DNA from: Helicobacter didelphidarum
Lineage (GTDB): Bacteria; Campylobacterota; Campylobacteria; Campylobacterales; Helicobacteraceae
Direction: 5' to 3'
Length of the DNA stretch: 64,000 nucleotides
Assembly: GCF_003364195.1 (NCBI RefSeq)
Contig: NZ_NXLQ01000008.1
Coordinates: 1 to 64,000 of the forward strand
A program made the translations under genes and the position numbers. A model generated the notes under the pieces. It was given only the letters and a program-made list of their open reading frames with translations. It had not been told where the DNA came from and searched no databases. Below, one piece after another: positions 17,239 through 26,119 of this stretch. Numbering within the stretch: position 1 is the stretch's first letter; the number at the start of each line of letters is the position of its first letter.

Positions 17239-18155
17239 TCCTCAATACTTGCACCAATCTCTTTATAACTCATATTAGGAAAATCAAAATTTTCTAAAAT
17301 ATTCTTAATAGAATCTTGAGTAATATTTTCTGCTATATTTGTATCATTATGTTTTTGAGATTGTCTCAAGTTTTTAAACACAATATGATAGCAATTTCCA
17401 AAGAGAAAACATGAATGCACGCCTGCTAATTCACGAAGTGAATCTAATGCACTTGCAGGAATACCACGAAATTCATAAAGCGTATGTGGGAAAGATTCAC
17501 AGAGATTTTTAGGCGTATCAAGGCTTAAGATTCTGCCATCAAAAATGAGTGCTACTCTATCACAGAGACTTGCTTCGTCCATATATGGCGTAGATACGAT
17601 GACACTCATTTGAGATTTTAACTCGCCTAAAATTTCCCAAAATTCCATTCTACTTACCGCATCAACACCAGTTGTCGGTTCGTCAAGGAAGAGGACTTTA
17701 GGTTTGTGGATAAGTGCACAACAAAGGGCTAGTTTTTGCTTCATACCACCAGATAATGCACCTGCTTTGCGATTCTTAAAAGGCTCTAATGCACGATAAA
17801 TTTGCTTAATCAAATCATAATTTTCTTCGATACTCGTATTAAAGATAGAAGCGAAAAATTGTAGATTCTCCTCCACACTCAAATCCATATAAAGGCTAAA
17901 GTTACCCGGCATATAACCTACAATCTCCCTGATTTTTGCAAAATCTTGCACAACATTATATCCTGCCACTTCGCATTCCCCACTATCACCAAGTAAAAGT
18001 GTGGTAAAAATCCTAAAAAGTGTGCTTTTCCCAGCACCATCAGGACCGATAATCCCAAAAATCTCATTTTCCCTCACACTCAAATTTATATTATCAAGGA
18101 CTTTCTTTCTCTCAAAATTTTTAGTGAGATTTTTAGCAATAACCACATGTTTCAT
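17214..18155 (-). CDS. ABC-2 exporter ATPase (YbhF/YhiH type), first
   Basis: 313 residues. Walker A GPDGAGKSTLFRIF, signature ALSGGMKQKLALCC, Walker B VLFLDEPTTGVD, and STPYMDEASLCDRVALIFDG. After the ATPase core (~residue 220) comes a ~90-residue C-terminal extension ending SIEDCFMEFLQ. It is the canonical half of the split YbhF-like ATPase, with the companion half encoded next. The operon order TolC-HlyD-ATPase-ATPase-permease-permease supports the role. Confidence 0.92.
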   Translation of the reverse strand: MKHVVIAKNLTKNFERKKVLDNINLSVRENEIFGIIGPDGAGKSTLFRIFTTLLLGDSGECEVAGYNVVQDFAKIREIVGYMPGNFSLYMDLSVEENLQFFASIFNTSIEENYDLIKQIYRALEPFKNRKAGALSGGMKQKLALCCALIHKPKVLFLDEPTTGVDAVSRMEFWEILGELKSQMSVIVSTPYMDEASLCDRVALIFDGRILSLDTPKNLCESFPHTLYEFRGIPASALDSLRELAGVHSCFLFGNCYHIVFKNLRQSQKHNDTNIAENITQDSIKNILENFDFPNMSYKEIGASIEDCFMEFLQ

Positions 18156-18241
18156 AAGTTTAAACTCTCTTCTATAATTTCTATGATTTTTATCATAAAT
18201 TTTTTTGATATGTATGATTTAAGATTCTCAAAATCCTACTA

Positions 18242-19015
18242 TTATCTCTGCAATTTTATTTCGCCATACGAGCCAAGCTTAAGATAGCCATCATTTTCTA
18301 CATCTATTTTTATTGCATAGACGAGATTTTTGCGTTCATCTTTAGTCATTATTGTCTTTGGGGTAAATTCCGCTTCGCTAGAAATCCAGCTTATCACCCC
18401 CTCATACTCTTTATATCCTTCACCATAGTCGCTAAAAATACTCACTTTATCTCCAAGCTTCACTTTGCTTAAATCTGTGTCGATTAAATAAGCTTTAAGA
18501 CGCAATCTCTTCATATCAGCGATTTTAAAAAGTGCTTTGTTTGGGCTACTTAGTTCGCCATTAAAAGCATATTTTTCTAAAATCGTTCCATCGATTGGTG
18601 TACGAATTTCTGCCCTCTGAATCTGGTCATCTAGAATATCTTGTTCCTTGTGCAGTCCTTCAAGTCTAAAATTGGCATTATCAAGATTTTGCTTTGTGCC
18701 TGCATTTGCTTTGTATAGTCTCTCTAATCGCTTTTGCTCTATTAAAGCATTTTGTAATTCGACCCCTAACTTTGCCTTTTTAAGTTCAAGCTGGACAGAA
18801 TCTATCCGCCCAAGTAATGCACCCTTTTGCACTAAATCACCCTCTTTTATATCAAAGTCCAAGATTCTCCCACTTATTTCCGCAGCGATGAGAACTTCAT
18901 CACTTTCAAAAATCCCCATCGCGTCAAACTCTTGTTTTTTCTCACATGCACTTAAACCTAGCATTATGGCTATCACAAATATTCCAAAAAGTAACTTCTG
19001 TGTTCTATTGCCCAT
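18242..19015 (-). CDS. HlyD-family periplasmic adaptor lipoprotein
   Basis: 257 residues. Residues 1-24 form a lipoprotein signal ending LGLSAC, so the mature adaptor is probably anchored by a lipid at its cysteine. The lipoyl-like half contains ISGRILDFDIKEGDLVQKGALLG, followed by a short alpha-hairpin (~residues 75-135), the second half with AEIRTPIDGTILEK, and a beta-barrel domain. It links the ABC-2 permeases to the outer-membrane TolC-like channel encoded just upstream. Confidence 0.92.
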   Translation of the reverse strand: MGNRTQKLLFGIFVIAIMLGLSACEKKQEFDAMGIFESDEVLIAAEISGRILDFDIKEGDLVQKGALLGRIDSVQLELKKAKLGVELQNALIEQKRLERLYKANAGTKQNLDNANFRLEGLHKEQDILDDQIQRAEIRTPIDGTILEKYAFNGELSSPNKALFKIADMKRLRLKAYLIDTDLSKVKLGDKVSIFSDYGEGYKEYEGVISWISSEAEFTPKTIMTKDERKNLVYAIKIDVENDGYLKLGSYGEIKLQR

Positions 19016-19039
19016 TATCTTCCTTTCAAAATAAAATTC

Positions 19040-20521
19040 TTAATTATGTTCCCAAGAATTAAGAATTTGCTTGATATTATATACTTGCATAAGAAATTCT
19101 ACTTTTGTATAATTTTGCTGTAATTTTTTGAGGTATAAATTATTCGTATCACTGATAAAATCATTGATAGAAAGAACACCATTTTTTAGTTTGGATTCTT
19201 GTGTCCGCACGACTTGCTCTTGTAAAGCAATGATTTTTTCATTATCGCTCATTTGCGTGAGAAGATTTTGTGCAGTTTTTATATGTTGATTAAGCAAAAT
19301 TTTAGTATTGAGCAAAAATTCCTCTTTTTGTGTATCAAGACGCAATTTTTGATTTCTAATAAGACTGTCTTGCTGATATTTTGTATAAAAATTGCTAAAA
19401 TCCCAGTTTATTCTAAGCCCCACGATATAATAAGGCTGAAAGCCTCCTTTGAGGAAATTTAATCCCGGATTTGAATACCCACCCTGCAAAAATGCATCAA
19501 TATAAGGTAATCCTTTTGCTAATTCTAGTTTCTTGTGAGTATCTAGTTCGTTTGCTTTGAGACTAAAAAAGTGCATTTCAGGGCGAAGTGCAAAAAGACT
19601 CGAATTAGCCTCTCCAGCTTTTGTGGCAATAGATTCTAAGAAACTTTGCTGCTCTTGAAAATTTGGTATCTCCAACCTTAAATCAAGCAAAGATTCTTGT
19701 GTGAGAAAGCCAAGCGTATTTTGCATAATCTTTCGTTGAGATTCTAACTCTTTAGCATTTTTTTGTGCGTTAAGAATCTCGATGCTTAGCTTATCTAAGG
19801 CATCTTTACCTATTACACCATTTACATAAAGCACATTGAGATTCTTATAATTTTTCTCTAAATCTCTACTATAAGTCGCATTCTGTGCTATTGAAAAATC
19901 CAGCAAAATAATTGTAAAATATGCATTTATAACACTTTGTTGAATCTTATAAAGATTATTTTGCACTTCTTGTTTTTGTGAAGCGTATTGAGCTTTACTT
20001 ATGTCTTTCTGTGCGAAACTCCCCATATCGAGTAAGGGTTGACTTACCTCAAGTGCAAATTGATATTGGTCACGTGTAAGGGGTGTATAAGTAAAGCCTT
20101 GAAAGAGTGGATTACCCATTGACATATTAAATGGAAGTGTGGTTACATCGCTTTGATAGCTTATTTTACTATTAAATCTAAGATGTGGGATAAAGCCCAT
20201 ATTGAGCTTATCTAAAGTGAGATTCAGTGCTTCATCAAGAAGAGTTGATTGTTTCGTTATGGGATAATTTTGCCGTGCAAGGCTCATACATTGCTCAAGA
20301 TTGATAGCTTTGGAAAATTCTTTGGTTATTTGAGGTGATTCAATAAATCTTGTTTGATTTCTGTCTTTTGTGTGAGTTATCCCATCTGTGATATTTGTCC
20401 CATTGGCTAGGACACATTGAAACAATAAGATAAATGTTGCTGTGTTACTTACCTTTGGAAAATTCTGCATAAGATTCTTGAATCTATTTATGAAATACCT
20501 CTGTTTAAATATTGTTTTCAT
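19040..20521 (-). CDS. TolC-family outer-membrane efflux channel
   Basis: 493 residues from the ATG at 20521; a TTG at 20548 would add nine residues. After a leader/early hydrophobic stretch (ATFILLFQCVLANG) come the two long helical repeats of the OEP fold, for example INLEQCMSLARQNYPITKQ and FYTKYQQDSLIRNQKLRLD, with strand-forming segments such as GGYSNPGLNFLKGGF. It forms the outer-membrane exit duct of the tripartite pump. First gene of the operon; a TATAAT lies 50 bases upstream. Confidence 0.88.
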   Translation of the reverse strand: MKTIFKQRYFINRFKNLMQNFPKVSNTATFILLFQCVLANGTNITDGITHTKDRNQTRFIESPQITKEFSKAINLEQCMSLARQNYPITKQSTLLDEALNLTLDKLNMGFIPHLRFNSKISYQSDVTTLPFNMSMGNPLFQGFTYTPLTRDQYQFALEVSQPLLDMGSFAQKDISKAQYASQKQEVQNNLYKIQQSVINAYFTIILLDFSIAQNATYSRDLEKNYKNLNVLYVNGVIGKDALDKLSIEILNAQKNAKELESQRKIMQNTLGFLTQESLLDLRLEIPNFQEQQSFLESIATKAGEANSSLFALRPEMHFFSLKANELDTHKKLELAKGLPYIDAFLQGGYSNPGLNFLKGGFQPYYIVGLRINWDFSNFYTKYQQDSLIRNQKLRLDTQKEEFLLNTKILLNQHIKTAQNLLTQMSDNEKIIALQEQVVRTQESKLKNGVLSINDFISDTNNLYLKKLQQNYTKVEFLMQVYNIKQILNSWEHN

Positions 20522-20570
20522 ATTAACTTCTACTTTCAATTTAATCAAAATACTTCATTAAATGCCTACA

Positions 20571-20576
20571 ATTATA
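20571..20576 (-). promoter_or_regulatory. Candidate -10 box of the efflux operon
   Basis: TATAAT on the minus strand (in GTCTTATAATTG) about 50 bases before the TolC-like start. Some 65 bases further upstream is an imperfect palindrome TCAATCGTTTGA that could be an operator, but no regulator gene is adjacent. Confidence 0.45.
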
Positions 20577-21206
20577 AGACAAGCAATTTAAAGTTTCCAT
20601 ACAATAATAACACATAATTTTTTAAAAGTCAATCAATCGTTTGAATAAACTAATGAAAAATATAGGAATGTTGTTCAAATAAGGGACTTTCAATGATAGT
20701 ATTTTGCTAAAATCTAATAAGAATCTAGCAAAAATTTTGGCATTATCTGAAACAAATTTGCATATGCAATACGAGTCTCTATTGCCCATAATTGTCAAGT
20801 TTCTTTAGAATTAACTATATCTCTATGAAGAAATATCAAAGAAACACAATATGACCAACAGATAGATTGTGTGATTATCAAAAGAATAATTAAAAAGTGT
20901 TTTTGCATTCTTGAAGATAGCATATTCTCAAATCAATTTCTAGCAATTCTAATTTCCCCATACTCTTAGATTCATCTATCATTATACATAGATAATTAAT
21001 TAAATTACATTTGAAGTATAATTTTTATTCTACTCAATAAAAGGATTGGATTATGGTTTTGTAAGATTACTATATACAAAGATTTCTATATAGTAATATA
21101 CCATTTATAAATTGAACTTTTCAGAGTATTAAAAAAAATATAAAACAAATTTACTTATTAAGAAAACATGCAAGAAAATATCTTGAGATATATTATTAAG
21201 AAAGAT
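20577..21206. other. Intergenic region between the efflux operon and rplI
   Basis: About 630 AT-rich bases upstream of the efflux operon and downstream of rplI. No gene, RNA or strong hairpin was recognised. Confidence 0.45.
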
Positions 21207-21659
21207 TTATTTATCTTGTTGTGCAATAATTTCGAGTTTTAAATTGGCACTAAATCCATGTCCAAGTTTTACATTTGCCTGGAAACTACCCAAAGTCTTT
21301 ATTTGCGGTATATCAAAAGCTTTTTTATCAATTACAATACGATGTGTAGATTCTAAATATTGTGCCACCTCATCTTTTGTAAGCGAACCAAAGAGGTGAT
21401 TGTTTGCACCAATTTTTTTTGGAATCTGCAATGTAATTTCGTCTAACACTTTTTGCATTTGTTTTGCTTCAGCAATTTCTAATGCTTCTATTTCTGCTTT
21501 TTTCTTTTGTTCTGCTTTATATTTATTGAGAACTTCATTTGTAGCGAGTTTTGCAAAACCTTTTGCGATTAAAAAATTTTGTCCATAGCCATCTTTTACT
21601 TCTTTAATTTCTCCAGCTTTGCCTAAACTTGCTACATCTTTAACCAATAAAACTTGCAT
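21207..21659 (-). CDS. rplI: 50S ribosomal protein L9
   Basis: 150 residues, the family's normal length. The N-terminal rRNA-binding domain is clear: MQVLLVKDVASLGKAGEIKE and VKDGYGQNFLIAKGFA. A long connecting helix (~residues 45-75) leads to the C-terminal domain with GSLTKDEVAQYL. It is transcribed away from the YgjP-like gene. Confidence 0.97.
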   Translation of the reverse strand: MQVLLVKDVASLGKAGEIKEVKDGYGQNFLIAKGFAKLATNEVLNKYKAEQKKKAEIEALEIAEAKQMQKVLDEITLQIPKKIGANNHLFGSLTKDEVAQYLESTHRIVIDKKAFDIPQIKTLGSFQANVKLGHGFSANLKLEIIAQQDK

Positions 21660-21728
21660 TTGACACCTTTAATGTAATTGTGGTATGATTTTCTCTTGTA
21701 TTGTATTTTAGCTAAAAAAGGACAATTT

Positions 21729-22388
21729 TTGCAAGAGTTTTTAGGTGTTAAATTTGAAATCATCATAAATACTCGCACAAAACATGGCTTTGTAAAATAC
21801 AATCCACATGGATATTTATCCTTTTGTTTCCCAAAGTATATGAAAAACAAAATAAATCTTGCACAAGAATACATTACAAATAATAGTGCAAAAATTCCAA
21901 AGATTTTTGAAAAACAGATTCGAAGAGATCATAACTTTCAAAAAAATATTCAAGCATATATACAATCACACCCAAATAAACTTATTGTTTTTGGTATGGA
22001 GCATAATATAAACGATTTAAGTATAGAATCTCTTACACAAATGCTCTATACTAAAAGTCTTATGATCATTAATGAATTTGTAGAAATCATGAACCTTCAT
22101 TACTCTAAGCTTATTATCAGCTATACAAAGGGATATTTAGGGCAGTGCAAGGGTGATATAATCAAGATTGATTATCGTAATGTTTTATGTGAGTTAGATT
22201 TATTGAGATATTTAATTGTGCATGAATTATCGCATTTGCGTTATCGCAATCATTCAAAGCAGTTTTGGAATGAAGTTGCAACTTACTATCCGCAGTATAA
22301 AATTGCACGAAAAGAGTTAAAAATAGTCGCAAATAGAAATGCAGAGATTCTCAAATATTATGATTTATTGCCAAGTAAATTACATTAA
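21729..22388 (+). CDS. YgjP/SprT-like metal-dependent hydrolase
   Basis: About 219 residues from the TTG at 21729, chosen because AAAGGA lies six bases before it. An ATG at 21678 sits inside what looks like the promoter (TGTGGTATGAT). The C-terminal catalytic part has LIVHELSHLRYRNHSKQFW: HELSH plus a downstream His, the zinc-binding pattern of YgjP (DUF45) metallopeptidases. The N-terminal ~90 residues are basic and mixed alpha/beta. The physiological substrate in this family is not established. It faces away from rplI with a short shared promoter region. Confidence 0.85.
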   Translation: MQEFLGVKFEIIINTRTKHGFVKYNPHGYLSFCFPKYMKNKINLAQEYITNNSAKIPKIFEKQIRRDHNFQKNIQAYIQSHPNKLIVFGMEHNINDLSIESLTQMLYTKSLMIINEFVEIMNLHYSKLIISYTKGYLGQCKGDIIKIDYRNVLCELDLLRYLIVHELSHLRYRNHSKQFWNEVATYYPQYKIARKELKIVANRNAEILKYYDLLPSKLH

Positions 22389-22502
22389 GCTCATAATGAT
22401 AAATATCAAAAAATACGCTAATGATAATTAAGTTATTAAATTTGCTTTTATACTCTATGACTCAAATTTTATTCATAAAAATAAGAACCATAAATAAAAT
22501 TT

Positions 22503-22511
22503 TGATATAAT
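22503..22511 (+). promoter_or_regulatory. Extended -10 promoter of the DUF4149 gene
   Basis: TGATATAAT lies ~31 bases before the ATG at 22542, followed by TAGGAG as ribosome site. Confidence 0.55.
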
Positions 22512-22541
22512 ATTGTTCTGAAATTTTTGTTAGGAGTTTAT

Positions 22542-23009
22542 ATGACAAAATTCTTTAGAATCATCGATCCACTCTATATTCTTTTACTTGGTATTGGTAT
22601 TGGTGGCATTATTGCTTGTGGTGCTTTTGCTGCACCGGTTGTATTTCGCATTGGTGATATGATACCAGGACTTGGACCATATGAAGGTGGTATGATTATG
22701 GGTGGAATTTTTGTGCGATTAAATATGTATTTGTTGATATTACTTCTTGCGATTATCATTTATGAATTACTAAGTTTTATATATTTGCGTAAAACTATAT
22801 ATTCTATTCTATTACTTTTGGTTGGTATTATCAGCAGTGTTTGTATTGCTCTTTTTGTGTGGTATTATACTCCTTTTATTCTCAATCCTGAGAATCTTGT
22901 AAGTGAAAATTTTAGCAGTATGCATGAGCAAAGTGTTTTGTGTTTTAAGATTCTTATGGTATGCTTAGCTATCTTACTTGTATCACGATCATATAAGAAA
23001 GATATGTAA
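22542..23009 (+). CDS. DUF4149-family membrane protein
   Basis: 155 residues from the ATG at 22542, seven bases after TAGGAG; an upstream start at 22527 is less likely. There are four membrane segments: YILLLGIGIGGIIACGAFAAPVVF-type first helix (with GAFAAPVVF), a second after GGIFVRLN, a third and a fourth close to the C-terminus, with a polar loop HEQSV before the last. DUF4149 proteins are widespread in epsilonproteobacteria; function unknown. Confidence 0.75.
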   Translation: MTKFFRIIDPLYILLLGIGIGGIIACGAFAAPVVFRIGDMIPGLGPYEGGMIMGGIFVRLNMYLLILLLAIIIYELLSFIYLRKTIYSILLLLVGIISSVCIALFVWYYTPFILNPENLVSENFSSMHEQSVLCFKILMVCLAILLVSRSYKKDM

Positions 23010-23041
23010 GTTTATTATATCCTAATGGTTTAGAGTGAGAT

Positions 23042-23194
23042 ATTGAGAAAATGGTAAACTTCTCAGTGAAATACCATATAAAATGGCGACATAGATAGCA
23101 TAGTTAAAACATATTATGGAGATGGCTTACTTTATTTTAATATTGTATATAAAAATAATGAGCCTATCAATGGCAAATGTAGCAATAGATTCTA
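23042..23194 (+). pseudogene. Remnant of a YwqK/MORN-repeat antitoxin-like gene
   Basis: Two adjoining frames translate as MORN-type repeat: ENGKLLSEIPYK in one frame, then after a one-base shift NGDIDSIVKTYYGDGLLYF and VYKNNEPINGKCSN in the next, ending at a TAA. The N-G-K-L, Y-Y-x-x-G and Y-K-N-x-x-x-x-G spacing matches YwqK-family repeats common in Helicobacter. No start codon, promoter or rest of the gene is present, so this is a scar. No neighbouring toxin was seen. Confidence 0.6.
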
Positions 23195-23370
23195 ATAATT
23201 TGTGTTCTTAATGAGGAAAATGGAGGGGATACCGAAAAACTCCAGCGTGATTAGAAATCTATCAATCAAAGAAAAATAATATTTTTTAGAGAGTATTTAT
23301 AGTATCGAGAAGCCTTGTAAGGCAATAGATTCAAACAAAAATAGCAATCTTATATGGGTAAAGCTAGTTA

Positions 23371-24624
23371 TTATTCCAGAATCTTATCAAGTAAATTATA
23401 TTTTGCAGCAATACTGAAGATTGTCGCACTCACATATACCACGACAATAGTCAGTTTTACACCAAAGTTTGTGATGAGTTTTGGACATTGCCAAGCGGTC
23501 TGCATATCCCCATATTTTCTTGAGTTATTTAAAATTAAAATAGGAAAAATACTCAAAATCAATGCCCCAGCTACTCCAGGATAATAAAGTGCATCAGTGA
23601 TACTTGTAACGAGATTGAAATACACGAGCAATAAAGGGGGAAGTGCAACGAAAAGTAAAATAACAAAACGAACTTTGAGATTATTATCGGCGTCTTTATT
23701 GATTTGGTCAGCTATATTAGTTACAAACATTCCTCCAAGTCCCCAATATGAAGTGAGAATAGCAAACAATCCAAACAGATTAGAAATCCAAAATGCCCAC
23801 TCTCCAATAGCCTTACCCCATGAGAGTGTAACGACTTCAGAGACATTTTCCAAACCCTCCAAAATAATTGCAGACAGAGGGATAAGAATAAGCATGCAAA
23901 ATACAATGAAATTCCCCAAAATGATAGCCTTTGGAAGCATTTGAGGCTTATGGGCGAATCCTCTTGCCATTTCAGGGACAATGTATTGTGCAGAATAGAC
24001 AAACACGACCATACTAAAAATCGGGATTATCGCTTTCCATTCCCAATACATTTCACTTAAATGTCCAAAATCTATCTCGGCTTTGAAAAATGTAGAGATA
24101 ATAAGCACACATAGAATCCCAAACATAATGCCTACGACTTGCTTTTCACCTCTCCCAATGGCTTTCAGTCCAAGCCAAAGCACGCCCGCAGCGGGGATAA
24201 AGAACAAAATACTTCCTAGTTTGTTTGGTATTCCAAACATTGTATTTAAAATATCTCCAGAGGCTTTTTCATATGAAATCAATGCTCCAATAGCCGTAGT
24301 AGCCACAGAGATAAACATAATATATTTAGCAATAGGTCCAATATATTTAACTGATAATCCTGTAAGTTGTAAATGTGCCTTTGTGCGAAGTGTAGCTTCA
24401 GCGATATAGAGCATTGTGATAGTCGATAGAATCCCACCAATCACAAGCCAAAAAAGCAATGGCACAAATCCCGCTGCTTTTGCACTATATGCTACACTTA
24501 AGATTCCAATTCCAATATTTGTCCCAACAAGCATTGCTACCCCCTCTAAAAAAGTCAGTTGCTTTGTTTTTGGGTGTCCTTTAAGCTCAGCAATAAATTC
24601 TTGTTTTGCTTCTTTGAGTTTCAT
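23371..24624 (-). CDS. Amino-acid permease of the tryptophan/tyrosine (HAAAP) family
   Basis: 417 residues from the ATG at 24624, which has GAGGAG upstream; a longer frame overlaps gabD and is not preferred. About eleven membrane segments. The first contains EGVAMLVGTNIGIGILSVAYSA, the N-terminal glycine-rich substrate/ion site of aromatic and related amino-acid permeases. It follows gabT-gabD on the same strand, so a role in importing 4-aminobutyrate or a related amino acid is plausible, but that is inferred from position only. Confidence 0.78.
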   Translation of the reverse strand: MKLKEAKQEFIAELKGHPKTKQLTFLEGVAMLVGTNIGIGILSVAYSAKAAGFVPLLFWLVIGGILSTITMLYIAEATLRTKAHLQLTGLSVKYIGPIAKYIMFISVATTAIGALISYEKASGDILNTMFGIPNKLGSILFFIPAAGVLWLGLKAIGRGEKQVVGIMFGILCVLIISTFFKAEIDFGHLSEMYWEWKAIIPIFSMVVFVYSAQYIVPEMARGFAHKPQMLPKAIILGNFIVFCMLILIPLSAIILEGLENVSEVVTLSWGKAIGEWAFWISNLFGLFAILTSYWGLGGMFVTNIADQINKDADNNLKVRFVILLFVALPPLLLVYFNLVTSITDALYYPGVAGALILSIFPILILNNSRKYGDMQTAWQCPKLITNFGVKLTIVVVYVSATIFSIAAKYNLLDKILE

Positions 24625-24673
24625 GCTACTCCTCATATTTCGATTTGAATAAATTGTTTTATGTATTTTTATC

Positions 24674-26119
24674 TCATTCCCCAAGATTCACACACAAATA
24701 CTTAAGTTCTAAATAATCATCGATACCATATTTAGAACCTTCCCTTCCCAGTCCGCTTTGTTTCACACCACCAAATGGAGCGACTTCATTTGAAATAATG
24801 CCTGTATTTATTCCCACCATTCCATATTCGAGAGCTTCACTTACGCGAAAGATTCGTGCAGTATCTTTTGTGTAGAGATACGCTGCCAAGCCAAATTCCG
24901 TATTATTTGCCATTTTGATAACTTCATCTTCGTTCTCAAATGGAAATAATGGTGCAAGGGGACCAAAGGTTTCTTCCTTAGCCACAGTCATATCACTTGT
25001 TACATCTGTCAAAATTGTAGGCTCAAAGAATGTTCCACCTTTTGCATGAATCTTTCCACCGCTTAGAATTTTTGCCCCTTTTGTTGTTGCATCTGCAATA
25101 TGCTCTTGCACCTTTGCTACTGCATTATCATCGATAAGCGGTCCTTGCGTAATACCTTCTTCTAAGCCATTACCGACCTCCAGTCTTTCTATTTCTATTT
25201 TCAATGCGGAAGCGACTTTGTTATATACGCCTTTTTGGACGTAGATTCTATTTGCACACACACAAGTTTGCCCACTATTTCGAAATTTAGATGCAAGTAT
25301 ACCTTTAATCGCATCGCTTACATCAGCATCATCAAAAATAATAAAAGGGGCATTCCCTCCAAGCTCCAAAGAAAGCTTTTTGATTGTATTTGCCCCTTGT
25401 TCCATAAGTTTTTTACCAACTTCTGTTGAACCTGTAAAAGTGATTTTTCGCACAATAGAAGATTCACACAAAACTTTGCTGATCATGTTTGCTTTTCCAG
25501 TAACAACTTGCAATAAATCCTCTGGGATACCTGCCTGTTGTGCTAAGACAAGTAGGGCGTATGCACTAAGCGGTGTTTGTGTTGCAGGTTTGACTATCAT
25601 CGAACAACCACATGCAAGTGCTGGTGCAACTTTACGCGTTATCATAGCAGAAGGGAAATTCCATGGAGTAATCGCTCCGCATACACCGATAGGTTGTTTT
25701 AACACAAAAAGTTTTTGATTTGGTTGCACAGATTGTAAAATATCGCCATCGATTCGTCGAGATTCTTCAGCAAACCACCGAATGAAGCTTGCTGCATAGC
25801 TAATCTCACCTAAGCTTTCTCCTAGCGGCTTACCCATTTCTAATGTGAGGATTTGGGCTAGAATTTGCTTTGATTCTAATATGAGAGCATACCATCGAAG
25901 TAGAGTATCTGCCCTCTCATGTGCAAGAATCTTTGCCCATTTTTGCTGTGCGATTTGGGATTTAATGATAATTTGCTCTAATTCACTTTGCGTTATATCA
26001 TACACGAAAGCAAGAGTTTCATTTGTTGCGGGATTCGAGACAGGAATGAACCCTTCTTTTTTATTGGGCGAGACAAACTTATGGTTTAAAACCCCCAAAT
26101 GTTGTGTTGATAAACTCAT
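24674..26119 (-). CDS. gabD: Succinate-semialdehyde dehydrogenase (NADP+)
   Basis: 481 residues. Aldehyde dehydrogenase fold with ITPWNFPSAMITRKVAPALA, the cofactor loop FTGSTEVGKKLM, catalytic glutamate in LELGGNAPFIIFDDAD, catalytic cysteine in NSGQTCVCANR, and EETFGPLAPLF. Residue pattern and length fit GabD, which oxidises succinic semialdehyde to succinate. It overlaps gabT by four bases (ATGA), which supports the pathway assignment. Other semialdehyde substrates remain possible. Confidence 0.9.
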   Translation of the reverse strand: MSLSTQHLGVLNHKFVSPNKKEGFIPVSNPATNETLAFVYDITQSELEQIIIKSQIAQQKWAKILAHERADTLLRWYALILESKQILAQILTLEMGKPLGESLGEISYAASFIRWFAEESRRIDGDILQSVQPNQKLFVLKQPIGVCGAITPWNFPSAMITRKVAPALACGCSMIVKPATQTPLSAYALLVLAQQAGIPEDLLQVVTGKANMISKVLCESSIVRKITFTGSTEVGKKLMEQGANTIKKLSLELGGNAPFIIFDDADVSDAIKGILASKFRNSGQTCVCANRIYVQKGVYNKVASALKIEIERLEVGNGLEEGITQGPLIDDNAVAKVQEHIADATTKGAKILSGGKIHAKGGTFFEPTILTDVTSDMTVAKEETFGPLAPLFPFENEDEVIKMANNTEFGLAAYLYTKDTARIFRVSEALEYGMVGINTGIISNEVAPFGGVKQSGLGREGSKYGIDDYLELKYLCVNLGE

